Source: Taudactylus pleione
Lineage: Eukaryota; Chordata; Amphibia; Anura; Myobatrachidae
Reading direction: 5' to 3'
Length of the DNA: 64,000 nt
NCBI GenBank assembly: GCA_031769625.1
Contig: JAUIMM010000519.1
Span: 1,297,501-1,361,500 of the forward strand
Shown: piece after piece, positions 42,536 to 52,695 of the stretch
Numbering within the stretch: the first letter of the stretch is position 1
Layout: each line of letters begins with the position of its first letter
Program-made: the position numbers and the translations under genes
The notes under the pieces: generated by a model
Told to the model about the DNA's origin: nothing
The model's database searches: none
The model's input: the letters and a program-made list of their open reading frames with translations, nothing else

Positions 42536-43900
42536 TACAGTCCATCCTCTTGCCACTTTAATGCCATCCCATGAACAAAAAACCTTTTCAGTTTTTCTCC
42601 TAAAATACTACACAGTTTAGCCTCAGACATAACTTACATTAATCATGACAGTGAGAGAATATAGGCATTGTCTGTATCCCTGACTGTCTGTGAGGTAGTG
42701 TAGGTAACATACTCACAGGCACCTAACTCTGGAGTTGCTCAAACTCACCACCCAGGTGTAGCCCAGTCCTCATCATCCCAGGCAAAGTGGAGTGTTAACA
42801 GGACAGATAGCCTCACCATATGTAGTTTAAGAGCGGGATGTACTACGCATTGCATTATGGATGCGTTACATCCCCCCACTTATCTGGTAGTGGGACATAC
42901 TGGCGATTAAAAACTCCAGTCTGCACCTAGTGTTACGATTAAAATTGCAAAGGACACCTTTTCCGAAAAGAGTCGTCCCTTGTGATGACAGAACTTCTGG
43001 GTTTATGACACATAAAGGGGCATCCTGCATAGATGCTTATTGCAGAATGCAGGATGCCTCAGCGCTGAAGTGTATTAAAACGGAAGTCCTCCGCTGATCT
43101 CTGAGCAGCCCTATTGCACATGTAACTGTAAATAATCTGTGCATGTGCGAACACTCAGCAAACCAGCAAGAGTGTCCAGACACAAAACGGGACTGTAAGT
43201 AATCATATGAATACTGAATATATATTAGCCAGCCTGAGAACTTAGGTAACGGACTACAAGTCTCAGGCTTTTGCTGATAAGCAATGTTATTTAGCATATC
43301 ACTGCATAGTATATTAGTTTAATGTTTTTAGTTTCTTTGTTAGTTAGCTCATTGAGCCTGTTATTAGCCTAGTGGTATGTGCTGTGTGTTTGTTTTACTC
43401 AATTTATTGCTAGCCATATTAGTGGGAGGGTGCTGGGCTTGTAAGCAATCAGTAATTTAACATGCCAAGTCTCCTACATATGGGTCATTAGTAGGCTGGA
43501 ATAGCCTGGCTGGAATTGCCACATTCAAAAGTGCATTTTAAGATTAATACTGGCGTTAGACCGGCGTTGAACTGAAGTGGGACAGAAGGGAAATAACCGA
43601 TCTGCACTTCTAAAAACCTAATCTATATTTGGAGAAAAACCATCAACAAAGGTGATTTCAAAATCTCACTGCTACAAACTCCTGCTGACTGCATAACCTG
43701 GACTTTCAAAACTGAACTCTGGTTGCTACAAAAACTCTGGACATCACTTGCTACTATTTGTGCTGCCTCTGTGCTTAACAGATAATCTTACTGAATACTG
43801 TTAATGTCAGCTTATCTCTCTAATAATGTATTTTTATTTTACCTTAACTCTTTGGCCTAGTCTTACATCATCTAGCTACTACTACTCTCTACTCTAATAT
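42536..43900. other. Gene-free stretch
   Basis: No coding domain, element boundary or tandem repeat could be supported. It passes gradually into the pyrimidine-rich 5' side of the L2-like LINE. Confidence 0.4.
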
Positions 43901-46780
43901 TCAATTTCTGCTCCCATCTTATCTCCACTTTTTCAAAACTCTATAATATATTTTTGTTGGGCTGACACTTTACCTCATCCTTACCATGACCATGTTGTCT
44001 TCAACTCCTCCCTTCACTCATTTTCTAGCTAATCTTTTGTTCTGCCCTCTAATTCCACCTCTATCCTTTTTCCCTGGTCTCCTCCACCTCCTCCTATCTC
44101 CCCTTCTCTCTCTGCCTTCCCCCCCTCTTCTCCCATTACTCCATTTTCTTTCTCTTATACCCCCAAGGATCCTACTACCCCACGGGTAATCTTTCCTCCC
44201 TTACTTATCTCCCTGTCACTTTCCCCCCACTTTCATCCACATCTCCTTAACTTCCCTCCCTGCCCACTTCCTACAGGGTCCCCTCCTAGCACAGGAGCAC
44301 GCATGATCCCTACACTCTATTCATCTCGGTCTCCCAAAGTATTCCCATCTCCACGCTATTGAATCCCTGATAATCTCATTCACATCTCTCCTATCAACTC
44401 TGTCACTCTATCCTCTGCCCTCTGGAATGCCAGATCAGTCTGTAACAAACTGGCCCCCACCCATGACCTTTTCATCTCCAACTCCTGAATTTCCTTGCCA
44501 TTACTGAAACCTGGATTTTACCCTCTGACATCACTTCTCCTGCAGCTCTCTCTTATGGGGGGCCTCACGTTCTCCCACACCCCTAGGCCTGGGGATCACC
44601 ATGGCTGTGGTGTTGGGGTCCTTCTATCCCCTGGTTACTCATACCAACATATACCATCAGAACCATCCCTTACATTCTCCACATTTGAAGTTCATGCTAT
44701 ACGCCTCTCCCAACCAGTACACCTCAGAGTAGCTGTCATCTACCGTCTCCCTGGTCCTCCCTCCAAGTTCCTTGACAACTCTGCTTCCTGGCTCACTCAC
44801 TTTCTCTCCTCATACCTTCCCTCTATTATCCTCGGTGACTTCAATATTCCTATTGATATCCCCACAGAATCTGCTACCTCCAAACTACTCACCCTCACGT
44901 CCTCATATGGACTCTCCCAATGGACCTCCTCACCCTCCCATGCGAGTGGGCATTTGCTTGATCTGGTATTCACTCACTGTTGTGATATTTCTGCCTACTC
45001 CAATTCCCCATTCCCCCTCTCTGACCATCACCTCCTCACTTTTAACCTATCCCTCTCTCCTTCCCCTCCTCTACCTCCAAAAGCCACTATCACTAAGCGT
45101 AACATTGAAGCTATCGACACTGCTTTCTTTTCTTCCCTACTTAACTCACTTCTCTCCCCTATCCTCTCTTTCTCCTGCGCTGAACAACCTGCTTCCCTAT
45201 ACAATGCCTCCCTTACTTCTGCTCTTGACTCTGTTGCTCCGGCGATCACTACTCATCCTCGCAAAGCCACACCTCAACCCTGGCATTCCAAATGCACCAG
45301 ATACCTGCAAAAATGTTCACGAACCGCTGAGCGACAGTGGAGAAGATCACGCTCTCAGGCAGATTTTCTCCATTTCAAATTCATGCTGTCATCCTACAGT
45401 GCTGCCCTTTCCCTCTTTAAACAGTCATATTTCAAGAATCTCATCTTCCTCCCACTCCCTCCTTGACACTTTTCAGTCTAGCTTCCTTTCTCTCCACTCC
45501 ACTGAACTGCCCTCACAAAAGTCAGCAACGACCTCCTTGCTACCAAATCCAAGGGCCACTACTCCCTGCTCATTCTCCTTGACCTCTCTGCTGCTTTTGA
45601 CACTGCGGACCACCCTCTACTGCTGCATATCCTTCACTCCCTTGGTCTACATGACACTGCTCTCTCCTGGCTGTCTTCCTACCTCTCTGACCGTTCCTTC
45701 TCTGTTTCCTCTCATGACGACTCCTCCCCCCCCCACAGCCTCTTACAGTAGGTGTTCCCCAAGGTTCTGTTCTTGGACCTCTCCTATTCTCTCTCTTTAT
45801 ACGTCTTCTCTAGGTAAACTCATCAGTTCTTTTGACCTCCATTATCATCTCTATGTAGATGATACTCAGATCTACCTTTCCTCACCTTATCTTTCCCCCT
45901 CTCTACTGACTCATATCTCTGTCTTTCTGCTATCTCTTCCTGGATGTCCCAGCGATTTCTCAAACTTAATATGTCTAAGACTGAGCTGATAGTCTTCCCA
46001 CCCTCCCACATAACATCAAGTCCCACTATTTCTTTATTACTAGATGCATAACTATCTCATCTAGTCCCAAAGTGCTTTGTCTTGGAGTCATCCTGGAATC
46101 TTCCCTTTCCTTCAAACCACACATTCAGAACCTCTCGCAGTCCTGTCGTTTCCATCTCAAGAATATTTCCAAGATCAGACCCTTTCTCACCCAGGATGCT
46201 ACCAAAACCCTTGTACATTCACTGGTCATGTCCAGATTGGACTACTGTAACCTACTCCTAGCTGGCCTCCCCAAATCCCATCTCTCTCCTCTCCAGTCTG
46301 TGCTCAATGCTGCTGCTCGGCTCATCTTCCTCTTCAAACTCTCTACACCTGCCTCTCCTCTTTTGCAAGCCCTCCACTGGCTCCCATTCCCTTTCAGAAC
46401 CCAATTCAAGGTTCTCACCCATTCCTCTCCCATTTACATCTCTGATCTCATCTCCCTTCACTCTTCTGTCCTCCCTCTTCGTTCACTTAATCCATCTAAT
46501 TATGGCTTCCTGTGGGAGCTAGTGTGTGTCTTTGGATGCAGCCGCTTACATCGAAATGCCCGCATCTGCAAACCCCCCCCCTCCCCCGATGCAGTGCTTC
46601 CATTACTCAGCTAACAAGTTACAAACTAGTTATAGAATAGTCTGATTTGGAAACCTTTTTATTTTGCCAGGTGAATTGCAGTTTATTCAGTATTTCTGTA
46701 TTTTTCCATGTGCCTGGAGTCACCACCAGCATTGCTTTTTGTTATTTGTACAGCACTATAAATTTGGAAGACTTTTAGTA
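43901..46780 (+). mobile_element. L2-like LINE, pyrimidine-rich coding strand
   Basis: Non-LTR retrotransposon on the plus strand, with a C/T-rich leader (43900-44390), endonuclease, RT and an L2-type 3' end, TTGTACAGCACTATAAATTTGG. A deletion joins the end of the endonuclease region to the RT palm near 45470-45500. No target duplication was identified. Confidence 0.75.
44400..46560 (+). pseudogene. L2-like ORF2: AP endonuclease and RT remnants
   Basis: Endonuclease: SALWNARSVCNKL at 44416, then 44495-45466 with [36 protein letters not shown] and [10 protein letters not shown], the AP-endonuclease motifs. [20 protein letters not shown] near 45579-45640, a [15 protein letters not shown] block near 45750, [10 protein letters not shown] near 45857 and the C-terminal SRLDYCNLLLAGLPK and LNAAARLIF (46072-46614). 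These motifs are the L2 signature. The pieces are in different frames with stops; the gap at 45470 removes the RT fingers. The 405-codon frame 44772-45989 is a wrong-frame, low-complexity read-through. Confidence 0.8.
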
Positions 46781-46875
46781 GTAGTAAGTTAAATTTTTAA
46801 CAATATGGTGACTATTATGTAGATTATGTTGAATATGGAAACACCCAAGAGTAAATGTATTGATGAAATACTGTA

Positions 46876-47786
46876 GTACAGGTTGAGTCTCCCAAATCCA
46901 AATATTCCGAAATACGGAATATTACGAAATACGGAATAATTTTGGCATGACTGAGATAATGAAACCTTTGATTTTTGATGGTTCAATGTACACAAACTTT
47001 GTCTAAGGCACAAAATGACAAAATATTGTATACAAATACCTTCAGGCTGTGTGTATAAGGAATCGGTATGAAATACCGCCAGCCGATTCCCGGCAGCGGC
47101 AGGCCGACAGATGGACAGATCCCGGCAGTGGCAGCCCGACAGCACTGGAAATCCCGATCGTCCTCAGGTAAGTATATACTAACCTAACCCTAACCCTCCT
47201 TAGGGGTGCCTAACTCTAACCTCCCCCCCAAGTGCCTAACCCTAACCCCCCCCTTCTCCGCTGCCTAAACCTAAGTCCCCTGGTGGGGTGCCTAACCGTA
47301 AGTCCCCCCGGGTGCGCTAAACCTAACTCTCACCCCCCGCGGCTGTCCGCTCGCGGCGCCCGGCATCCCTTCTATCGGGTTGCCGGGCGCCTGTCTCCTG
47401 GCGTCGGGAAAATGACAGGCGTCTAGATATAGACACCTGTCATTTAACCCACACCGGGATAAAGCAGTCGGGAATCCGGCCATCGGGATCACGTCAGCCG
47501 GTTTCCTGATTGCATCCCATGTATAAGGTGTATATGAAACATAAATGAATTTCATTTCTGTACACAAAGTTTGCTTGAACCACAAAATTATTGAAAATAT
47601 TGTGTAAAATTACCTGTAGGCTGTGTGTATAAGGTGTATATAATACATAAATGCATTCTGTGTATATATTGGGGTCCCATTTCCAAGATATTTCATTATG
47701 ATATGCAAATATTCCAAAATACGGAATATTCTGTTATCCAAAATACCCCTGGTCCAAAGCATTTTGGATATGGGAGACTCAACCTA
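46876..47786 (+). mobile_element. Tigger-like DNA transposon relic, copy 2
   Basis: Starts AGGTTGAGTCTCCCAAATCC at about 46880 and ends GCATTTTGGATATGGGAGAC with TCAACCT, so its ends are inverted repeats. It is interrupted by a hAT-like element at 47061-47520. Both halves match 40670-41095. No transposase is visible. Confidence 0.6.
47061..47520. mobile_element. hAT-like element with internal CTAACCC array, 8-bp TSD
   Basis: Flanked by GTATAAGG at 47053-47060 and 47521-47528, an exact 8-bp duplication. The uninterrupted sequence TGTGTATAAGGTGTATATG is seen at 40818-40840. The ends AATCGGTATGAAATACCG and, inverted, ATGGGATGCAATCAGGAAAC are imperfect inverted repeats. The interior has a CTAACCCTAACCC-type array followed by a GC-rich block. 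No transposase. Confidence 0.75.
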
Positions 47787-47937
47787 GTAAACAGAGATGG
47801 ATTAAGATGCTAAAGGGCCATAGGTAAGATACTGGTTTGGAGCCCTTCCAATCTGTGCCTCGAAAATGCATTTTGTTTTGCTGACCCTGGTGAACGTTGG
47901 ACTCATGGCCCCTAGAGAAGGATTGTTGTGATGCAGA
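47787..47937. other. Spacer, no feature
   Basis: Short interval between two transposon insertions; nothing supported. Confidence 0.4.
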
Positions 47938-47945
47938 GATGCAGG

Positions 47946-48283
47946 CAGGGGCGTCTTAAGAGAGGAGGGGGCCTGTGTGCACTCCCTGTGTGGGGCCCTC
48001 TCCTCTCTCCCAGGTGGCCGGCAGTCGACTGACGCGGCTGGCCAGCCACCGGAGCATTAGTAGACTCTGGGCACTAGAGTGTGCCTGGAGTCTACTATGC
48101 GTGCACAGAACGCCGGAAAAATGGCCGCGGTGGCCATTTTCCTGTGTTCTGAGCAGCGCTGACACCTGACGCGGGACCACGGACAGGTGAGTTTAAAATA
48201 ATATGGGTGCAGGGTGTGCGGTGCGGGGCCCCCCTGGACCCATGTGCCCCGCACATGCCGCACCCATTATAGATACGCCACAG
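47946..48283. mobile_element. hAT-like MITE with exact 8-bp duplication GATGCAGG
   Basis: The duplication GATGCAGG lies at 47938-47945 and 48284-48291. Ends CAGGGGCGTCTTAAG and, inverted, CTGTGGCGTATCTATAATGG are hAT-like. An internal inverted pair, AAAATGGCCGC and GCCATTTTC, lies near 48119-48142. Fragments of the family occur at 40391-40462 and 51640-51732. Confidence 0.8.
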
Positions 48284-48294
48284 GATGCAGGGTT

Positions 48295-48459
48295 GGAGGA
48301 TCGGTGAAATCCAACATGTTGGATTTCACTAATTTGCTGATCATGATCAAAATTTAACATGGAGAATTTCACTAATCCACTGACGAATCGCGGAACATCT
48401 ATGGTGTTTCCGATTCTATTGCAGGATCTGGCAATCTGTCAATTAGTGTATGGGGCCCT
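48295..48459. repeat. Truncated relative of the TTA-flanked MITE at 4401
   Basis: Shares AATCCAACATGTTGGATTTC and ends GTATGGGGCCCT followed by TTA, as at 4401-4644. The left end is missing. Confidence 0.55.
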
Positions 48460-48467
48460 TTAGTTGT

Positions 48468-48510
48468 ACTTCTTGATAAAGGTCACATGCTGACCGAAAC
48501 GTTGATGATA
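48468..48510 (+). ncRNA. Hammerhead-ribozyme-like core
   Basis: TTGATAA, A, GGTCA, loop CATGC, TGACC, GAAAC, GTTGATG. Stem II is five perfect pairs and GAAA is intact. Box 1 starts with U and ends AA rather than GA, so it is degenerate. Confidence 0.4.
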
Positions 48511-48567
48511 TTCTGAATATGTAAGGAATACATTCTGCTGTTTTTGATGAATGCTGGTGAGTGTCCC

Positions 48568-48620
<53 letters not shown>
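48568..48620. repeat. GATA microsatellite
   Basis: About 13 units of GATA; short complementary TATC runs follow at 48630-48641 and 48715-48731. Confidence 0.9.
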
Positions 48621-48621
<1 letters not shown>

Positions 48622-48641
48622 TTAGTGTTATCTATCTATCT

Positions 48642-49049
48642 GGGGCAAGGGTATTTACTGTATTACATTTTAAATAATACTGTAATAACACATATAGTTG
48701 TTTGTGTGTGTTTATATCTATCTATCTGTCTAGTCCAAGTCAACACAGTAGTACAGTATGTAACAAACATACCACGTAATAAAAATATTGGGCCTGATGC
48801 TGCGTATGCAAAAATATGCAAATATTGCAGACTCCGGGAGATGTATTGAGAACGTCCACCTGAGGCTTTGCAAAGCCAAACATCTGCGCAGGGCCGTTAC
48901 TAAGATGGTGTGACCAGTGTAGAGAAGACTGGAGAGAGGAAGGGAAGGAAAGTAGGAGCGTAGGAGTGGAGTGGAGAGAGGAAAGCCTGGGAGAAGCACA
49001 ACATTTTCATGTTAATTCAATTAGAAGTGATGAAGTATTGCTTGTTTGG
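48642..49049. other. Gene-free stretch
   Basis: No support for coding or mobile sequence apart from a short TATC run. Confidence 0.4.
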
Positions 49050-49385
49050 GCAGCACAGACTGTGTAATGGTTAGCATTGCTGCCTCACAGCACTGAGGTC
49101 GTGGGTTAATTACCCAGTATGGCCCTAACTGTGTGGAGTTTGTATATTCTCCCTGTGCTTGTGTGGGTTTCCTCCGGGTACTCCGGTTTCCTCCCACATT
49201 CCAAAAATATACTATTAGGTTAATTGGCTCCCAAAAAAAACTAACCCTAGTGTGTATGTGTGTGAGCATGTGATAGGGAATACAGTTTGTAAGCTCCACT
49301 GTGGCAGGGACTGATGTAAATGGCCAAATATTGTCGGTAAAGCGCTGCGAAATATGTGTGTGCTATATAAATAACTGGTAATAAA
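49050..49385 (+). mobile_element. V-SINE-like SINE
   Basis: It has a tRNA-like head (GGTTAGCATTGCTGCC as A-box region; GTGGGTTAATTACC as degenerate B box), then a conserved core (GGAGTTTGTATATTCTCCC, GGGTTTCCTCCGGGTACTCC, TTTCCTCCCACATTCC) known from vertebrate V-SINEs. An L2-type tail follows (AAAGCGCTGCGAAATATG, GCTATATAAATAA). The tail suggests mobilisation by an L2-related LINE. The degenerate B box argues against current activity. Confidence 0.75.
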
Positions 49386-49466
49386 TTGTTATGTAGCAGT
49401 GCATACATACGTTAGCTTCAATTTGTGCATTTTAATACGCCCTGGTATGGGGATGCAAACTACAAT

Positions 49467-49739
49467 CAGGGCCTGATTAAGGGTTGTGCAGACTCCAGGG
49501 CAACTAATTTGTGGGGGCCCCTACCAATAAAATTGCCACTATGATACTGTATGCTAGTGATGTTATTAAAAAGTCTACTGTGTAAATACTCCCGGAACCA
49601 CAAGTGTATTAAACACGCTGTAGTGCCCCCAGTTCACATTATGACACACAGAAACCCCAGCATATCATAGTGCCCCCACACTTGTGACGTAGCTATGTGT
49701 TGAGGCCCCCGGTGCTGCCCTGCTGCTAATCCGGCTCTG
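49467..49739. mobile_element. hAT-like MITE with CAGRGCCKGATTA ends
   Basis: Ends CAGGGCCTGATTAAG and, inverted, CAGAGCCGGATTAGC. Flanking octamers ACTACAAT and ACTAAAAC match at six of eight positions. No coding capacity. Confidence 0.6.
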
Positions 49740-50540
49740 ACTAAAACGCATGATTTAGGGGCAGATCGGAGAGATGTAAGGTGCTGTTGCTGGCGTTCCA
49801 AAGCTGTCACAACAGCACATTGGCCGCAAATCACCCCTAATAAATCAACCCCATAGATGGCTGTGTTGGTGGAGGAGCCAACCACAAGGAAGCACAGTAA
49901 TGGTTTACTGGCCCCATGTCCCACATAGCAGCCACTACAACCAAAAATCTGGGCCTCCACTCAGAATGTGTGAGGGCCTCAGTGGAGTAATGAAAAAATA
50001 AAAATAATCTCTACCTGGACCTTAGAACCTTGTACAAGGAGCTGTTATTTGATACTTCAGCACTCAGGGGAACATGGCGATTACATTTTTGGGGTAATAG
50101 CTATTATAGCAGCATCCAACATTCCTTTTTGTTCTTTGATATACTATGTAATGCAAAGATGAGCGCAGAGGATCAGTATCTTAATTTTAGGCAATAGGTC
50201 AATTAGTGAGAGTGCAGGGTAATTTATGTGTGACTACTATAGTGCACAGTGTGCAGCATATCTGGCATAAATAACACTAAATATATCCCCAGCAGCAGCT
50301 CTCTATCTATCTGACTCTATCTTATTTACCCTGGAAGACAAACAAAACCCACACTGCATGTGTCACAGCTGCACAGCATGATTGCATGATGATAGCATGA
50401 GTGTACGTACACAGCAGTATTAGCATGTGTCAGTCAGTCCCACAGTACAGCATTACAGACACTGGATGTACAGTAGCTGCATTTGTAGTGTGGTTACTAT
50501 ATAAGCATGACTATATAACCTATACATTAATAATAACAGT
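49740..50540. other. Gene-free stretch upstream of the CpG-rich promoter
   Basis: No mobile-element ends or coding frame are supported. It contains an AT-rich run with TATATAA-like motifs near 50490-50520. Confidence 0.4.
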
Positions 50541-50782
50541 AATAATAGGCTGGGCCCGGCCCCAGCAGCACGGTGCTGATGACGTCACTGACAGGACAGG
50601 GAATCCCCCCCAGGCAGGGAATTTCCCCCCGCCTGCACTCTCCTGTCTTTTTGATTGGCTGCCTGATCCTCCAACCCTCCCCGGGAACGTCTGCACAGCG
50701 GCACTGCGCATGCGCTGTTCCCGGGACCTGGAGTTTTGGTGGAGATTGCAGGGAGCTGAGGCTGGAGCAGCCCGGTAGCAGT
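50541..50782 (+). promoter_or_regulatory. CpG-rich candidate host promoter
   Basis: Base composition rises abruptly in G+C and CpG. Motifs in order: a full palindromic CRE TGACGTCA (50580-50587), kappaB-like GGGAATCCCC (50599-50608) and GGGAATTTCC (50617-50626), an inverted CCAAT box ATTGG (50654-50658) and an NRF-1-type TGCGCATGCGC (50705-50715). This combination is typical of a housekeeping or stress-responsive vertebrate promoter and does not look like the MITEs nearby. It precedes a short ATG exon with a splice donor. Confidence 0.5.
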
Positions 50783-50831
50783 ATGAGGAGTGGAGCTGGG
50801 GGAGATACGGATGATGGCCGGGGACTGGGAG
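50783..50831 (+). CDS. Candidate first coding exon behind the CpG-rich promoter
   Basis: An ATG at 50783 opens MRSGAGGDTDDGRGLG plus one base, ending GGGAG before GTGAGG, a good splice donor (phase 1). The G/D-rich peptide has no recognised domain. The frame is open beyond the donor, so a longer unspliced frame also exists. The promoter context is the main support. It could be the first exon of a gene running out of the window or across later transposons; no downstream exon was identified. Confidence 0.35.
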
Positions 50832-50837
50832 GTGAGG

Positions 50838-51639
50838 ATGTGCCCTGTGCCTGCCCCCTCTCCGTACATCTCATTATACCGTGCTGCAGCATCTAGCCTG
50901 AACACTGCACAGGCAGCCCGGGTGCAGGAGAGGGGTCCATATACACTACTACACCATTACTGCATATGCTCTGTGCTGTCAGCTGTCATCATCTTTGGGT
51001 CTGTCACTTACGTCATGGCAATTGTGACGTGTGTTTGGGCTAGATGTGTGTGTTAGGGCTAGTGTGGCTTTCAAATGGCCTTGTGGAACATTAGCTATAA
51101 GTGGGTGACATGTCTACAATCTACTTATATGTTACTGAACCCTAATGTTAGGATAAGCTCATTAATTGCAGTACTTTTACCTTTTCTGTGATAGAACACA
51201 TTAATTTATTGCTGCTCTACGCTGGGTCTAAATCCCAGTAGCTAGTCATTTATTTCACTAAAGTGCAGCTTATGATTCTCATTTTACATAAGCAAATAAA
51301 CTTCCTGTAACCCTAGCTTATCCCTAAATCTGGCAGTCAGAAGTAATTTGTGCATTGAAATGATTGATGAGTACTGATGGCAGTACCTGTAATTGTCATG
51401 GCTGGTACTTGAGTTCCAAGAGTATTAATGCATTTGTGAAGTGGACCCTCCCCCACACGACCGACCGCCGCCATCTTTCCAGCGATATTCTCTAGAAGTT
51501 GGTGCCTGTGCAGAAGATTGCAGGCAGTGTGCCCGAGTCTTTGCGTATACCTGCACCAACGCCATCTTTCCGAAGATGTCACCCAAATGATGGCACTGCT
51601 GCCTGACTACACACAGTGGTAACAGCTGTATAGCACACA
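50838..51639. other. Intron-like stretch
   Basis: No coding domain or element boundary is firmly supported. A GCCGCCATCTTTCC block near 51465 may belong to the truncated hAT-like fragment that ends at 51732. Confidence 0.35.
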
Positions 51640-51732
51640 ATGATCTGGGTGCAGGTTGTGCGATGCTGGGCCCCAAGTGACCCATTTGCACGCGTGCCCT
51701 GCACACCAGCACCCATTATAGATACGCCACTG
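51640..51732. repeat. 3' fragment of the 47946-type hAT-like family
   Basis: GGGTGCAGGTTGTGCGATGC and GCACCCATTATAGATACGCC match the right end of 47946-48283. The left end was not found with certainty. Confidence 0.5.
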
Positions 51733-52004
51733 TGAAATCAAGAAACTTTTTATCAACTCTATCTGCCTCGTTAAATATGCTGTAAAAGCATTTTCCGGAT
51801 TGTTACTAAATGAAGATAGATTGCTATTTATTAAGCATATAAATCCAGAAATATCTTGGCTATCGTCTGCATTAATGTAGGACTCAGAGCACATTGCCGT
51901 CCCTATACGATGTATGGAAATGTGGTTATGTTGTTTATCAAACTTTGAAAACTCCATTTATATTCTGCCTCCTCCTGCCATCACAGTGTGGAAGCGCAGT
52001 AAAG

Positions 52005-52383
52005 CTGGCCATACGCCTGCACGACCAGCATCAGATCAGATTCACCTCATAACTCCCTGCAGCTCCCTGGCAGTCCCGGCGGCACGATTTGTTGTTTTTC
52101 TTTGCACACGATCTGTCGTACGATCGATCGTGTGTCTCACGTGATCATCAGGGAAAAGTCATTGAAATGACATGAATGGACGCACGATGCATCGCATGCA
52201 CAAAATACACGTTACGATCTGCACACCATGCGATGGACCATATGGCCTGCATATCTGATCATACGATCCGTTTTAGGAGCTGCGGGGGATCCTACTCAAA
52301 AAAGACACTATTTCTACACGATTCATCGTACGACTCGTCGAAAATCATCCAATTGGTCCGAAATCGTGCAGGTGTATGGCCAG
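52005..52383. mobile_element. MITE with CTGGCCATACRCCTGCACGA ends
   Basis: Left CTGGCCATACGCCTGCACGA is mirrored on the right by TCGTGCAGGTGTATGGCCAG. The interior has many ACGAT/ATCGT pairs that can form hairpins. No clear target duplication and no coding capacity. Confidence 0.7.
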
Positions 52384-52492
52384 AATAACACTACCGGGAC
52401 AGAAACTGACAGTGTAAAGTGCCGCTGGTATTAGAGTTAAAAGTATAGCTTTTAGGCTTTGCTGGGACATCTTGTTATCAGACATGATCTAT

Positions 52493-52692
52493 GGCCCTGA
52501 TTCAGAGCCGGACGCTCTGACAGAGCGCTCGCTCTGAATCAGGGCCGGGACCCGGAACGGCGGCTTGCCCGTTGCTATCCTGGTCTCGCGCATGCGCACA
52601 ATGGAGCCGGCTCCGTCGTGCGCATGTGCTCTGGGCCACCATCGACCCGGTTGCGAACGCTCAGCGCTTGCGACCGGGTCTGAATCAGGCCC
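52493..52692. mobile_element. Short MITE of the GGCCCTGATTCAG family, TSD TAT
   Basis: 200-bp copy flanked by TAT at 52490-52492 and 52693-52695. The first ~53 bp carry a duplicated inverted terminus, ending CTCTGAATCAGGGCC. The paired GCGCATGCGCAC and GTGCGCATGTGC motifs are present. It is the most compact copy and shows which parts the family retains. Confidence 0.85.
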
Positions 52693-52695
52693 TAT

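Noticed and set aside
44772..45989. 405-codon plus-strand frame, the longest in the window
   Set aside because: Leu/Ser/Pro/Thr-rich reading of a pyrimidine-rich LINE in the wrong frame; the true endonuclease and RT motifs lie in other frames.
49078..49130. Functional tRNA gene
   Set aside because: The tRNA-like A and B boxes are part of a SINE head and no cloverleaf can be completed.
50401..50896. 125- and 107-codon frames over the CpG-rich region as full genes
   Set aside because: They run through the promoter motifs and past the splice donor; G+C-rich sequence has few stops by chance. Only the short ATG-to-donor exon is retained, at low confidence.
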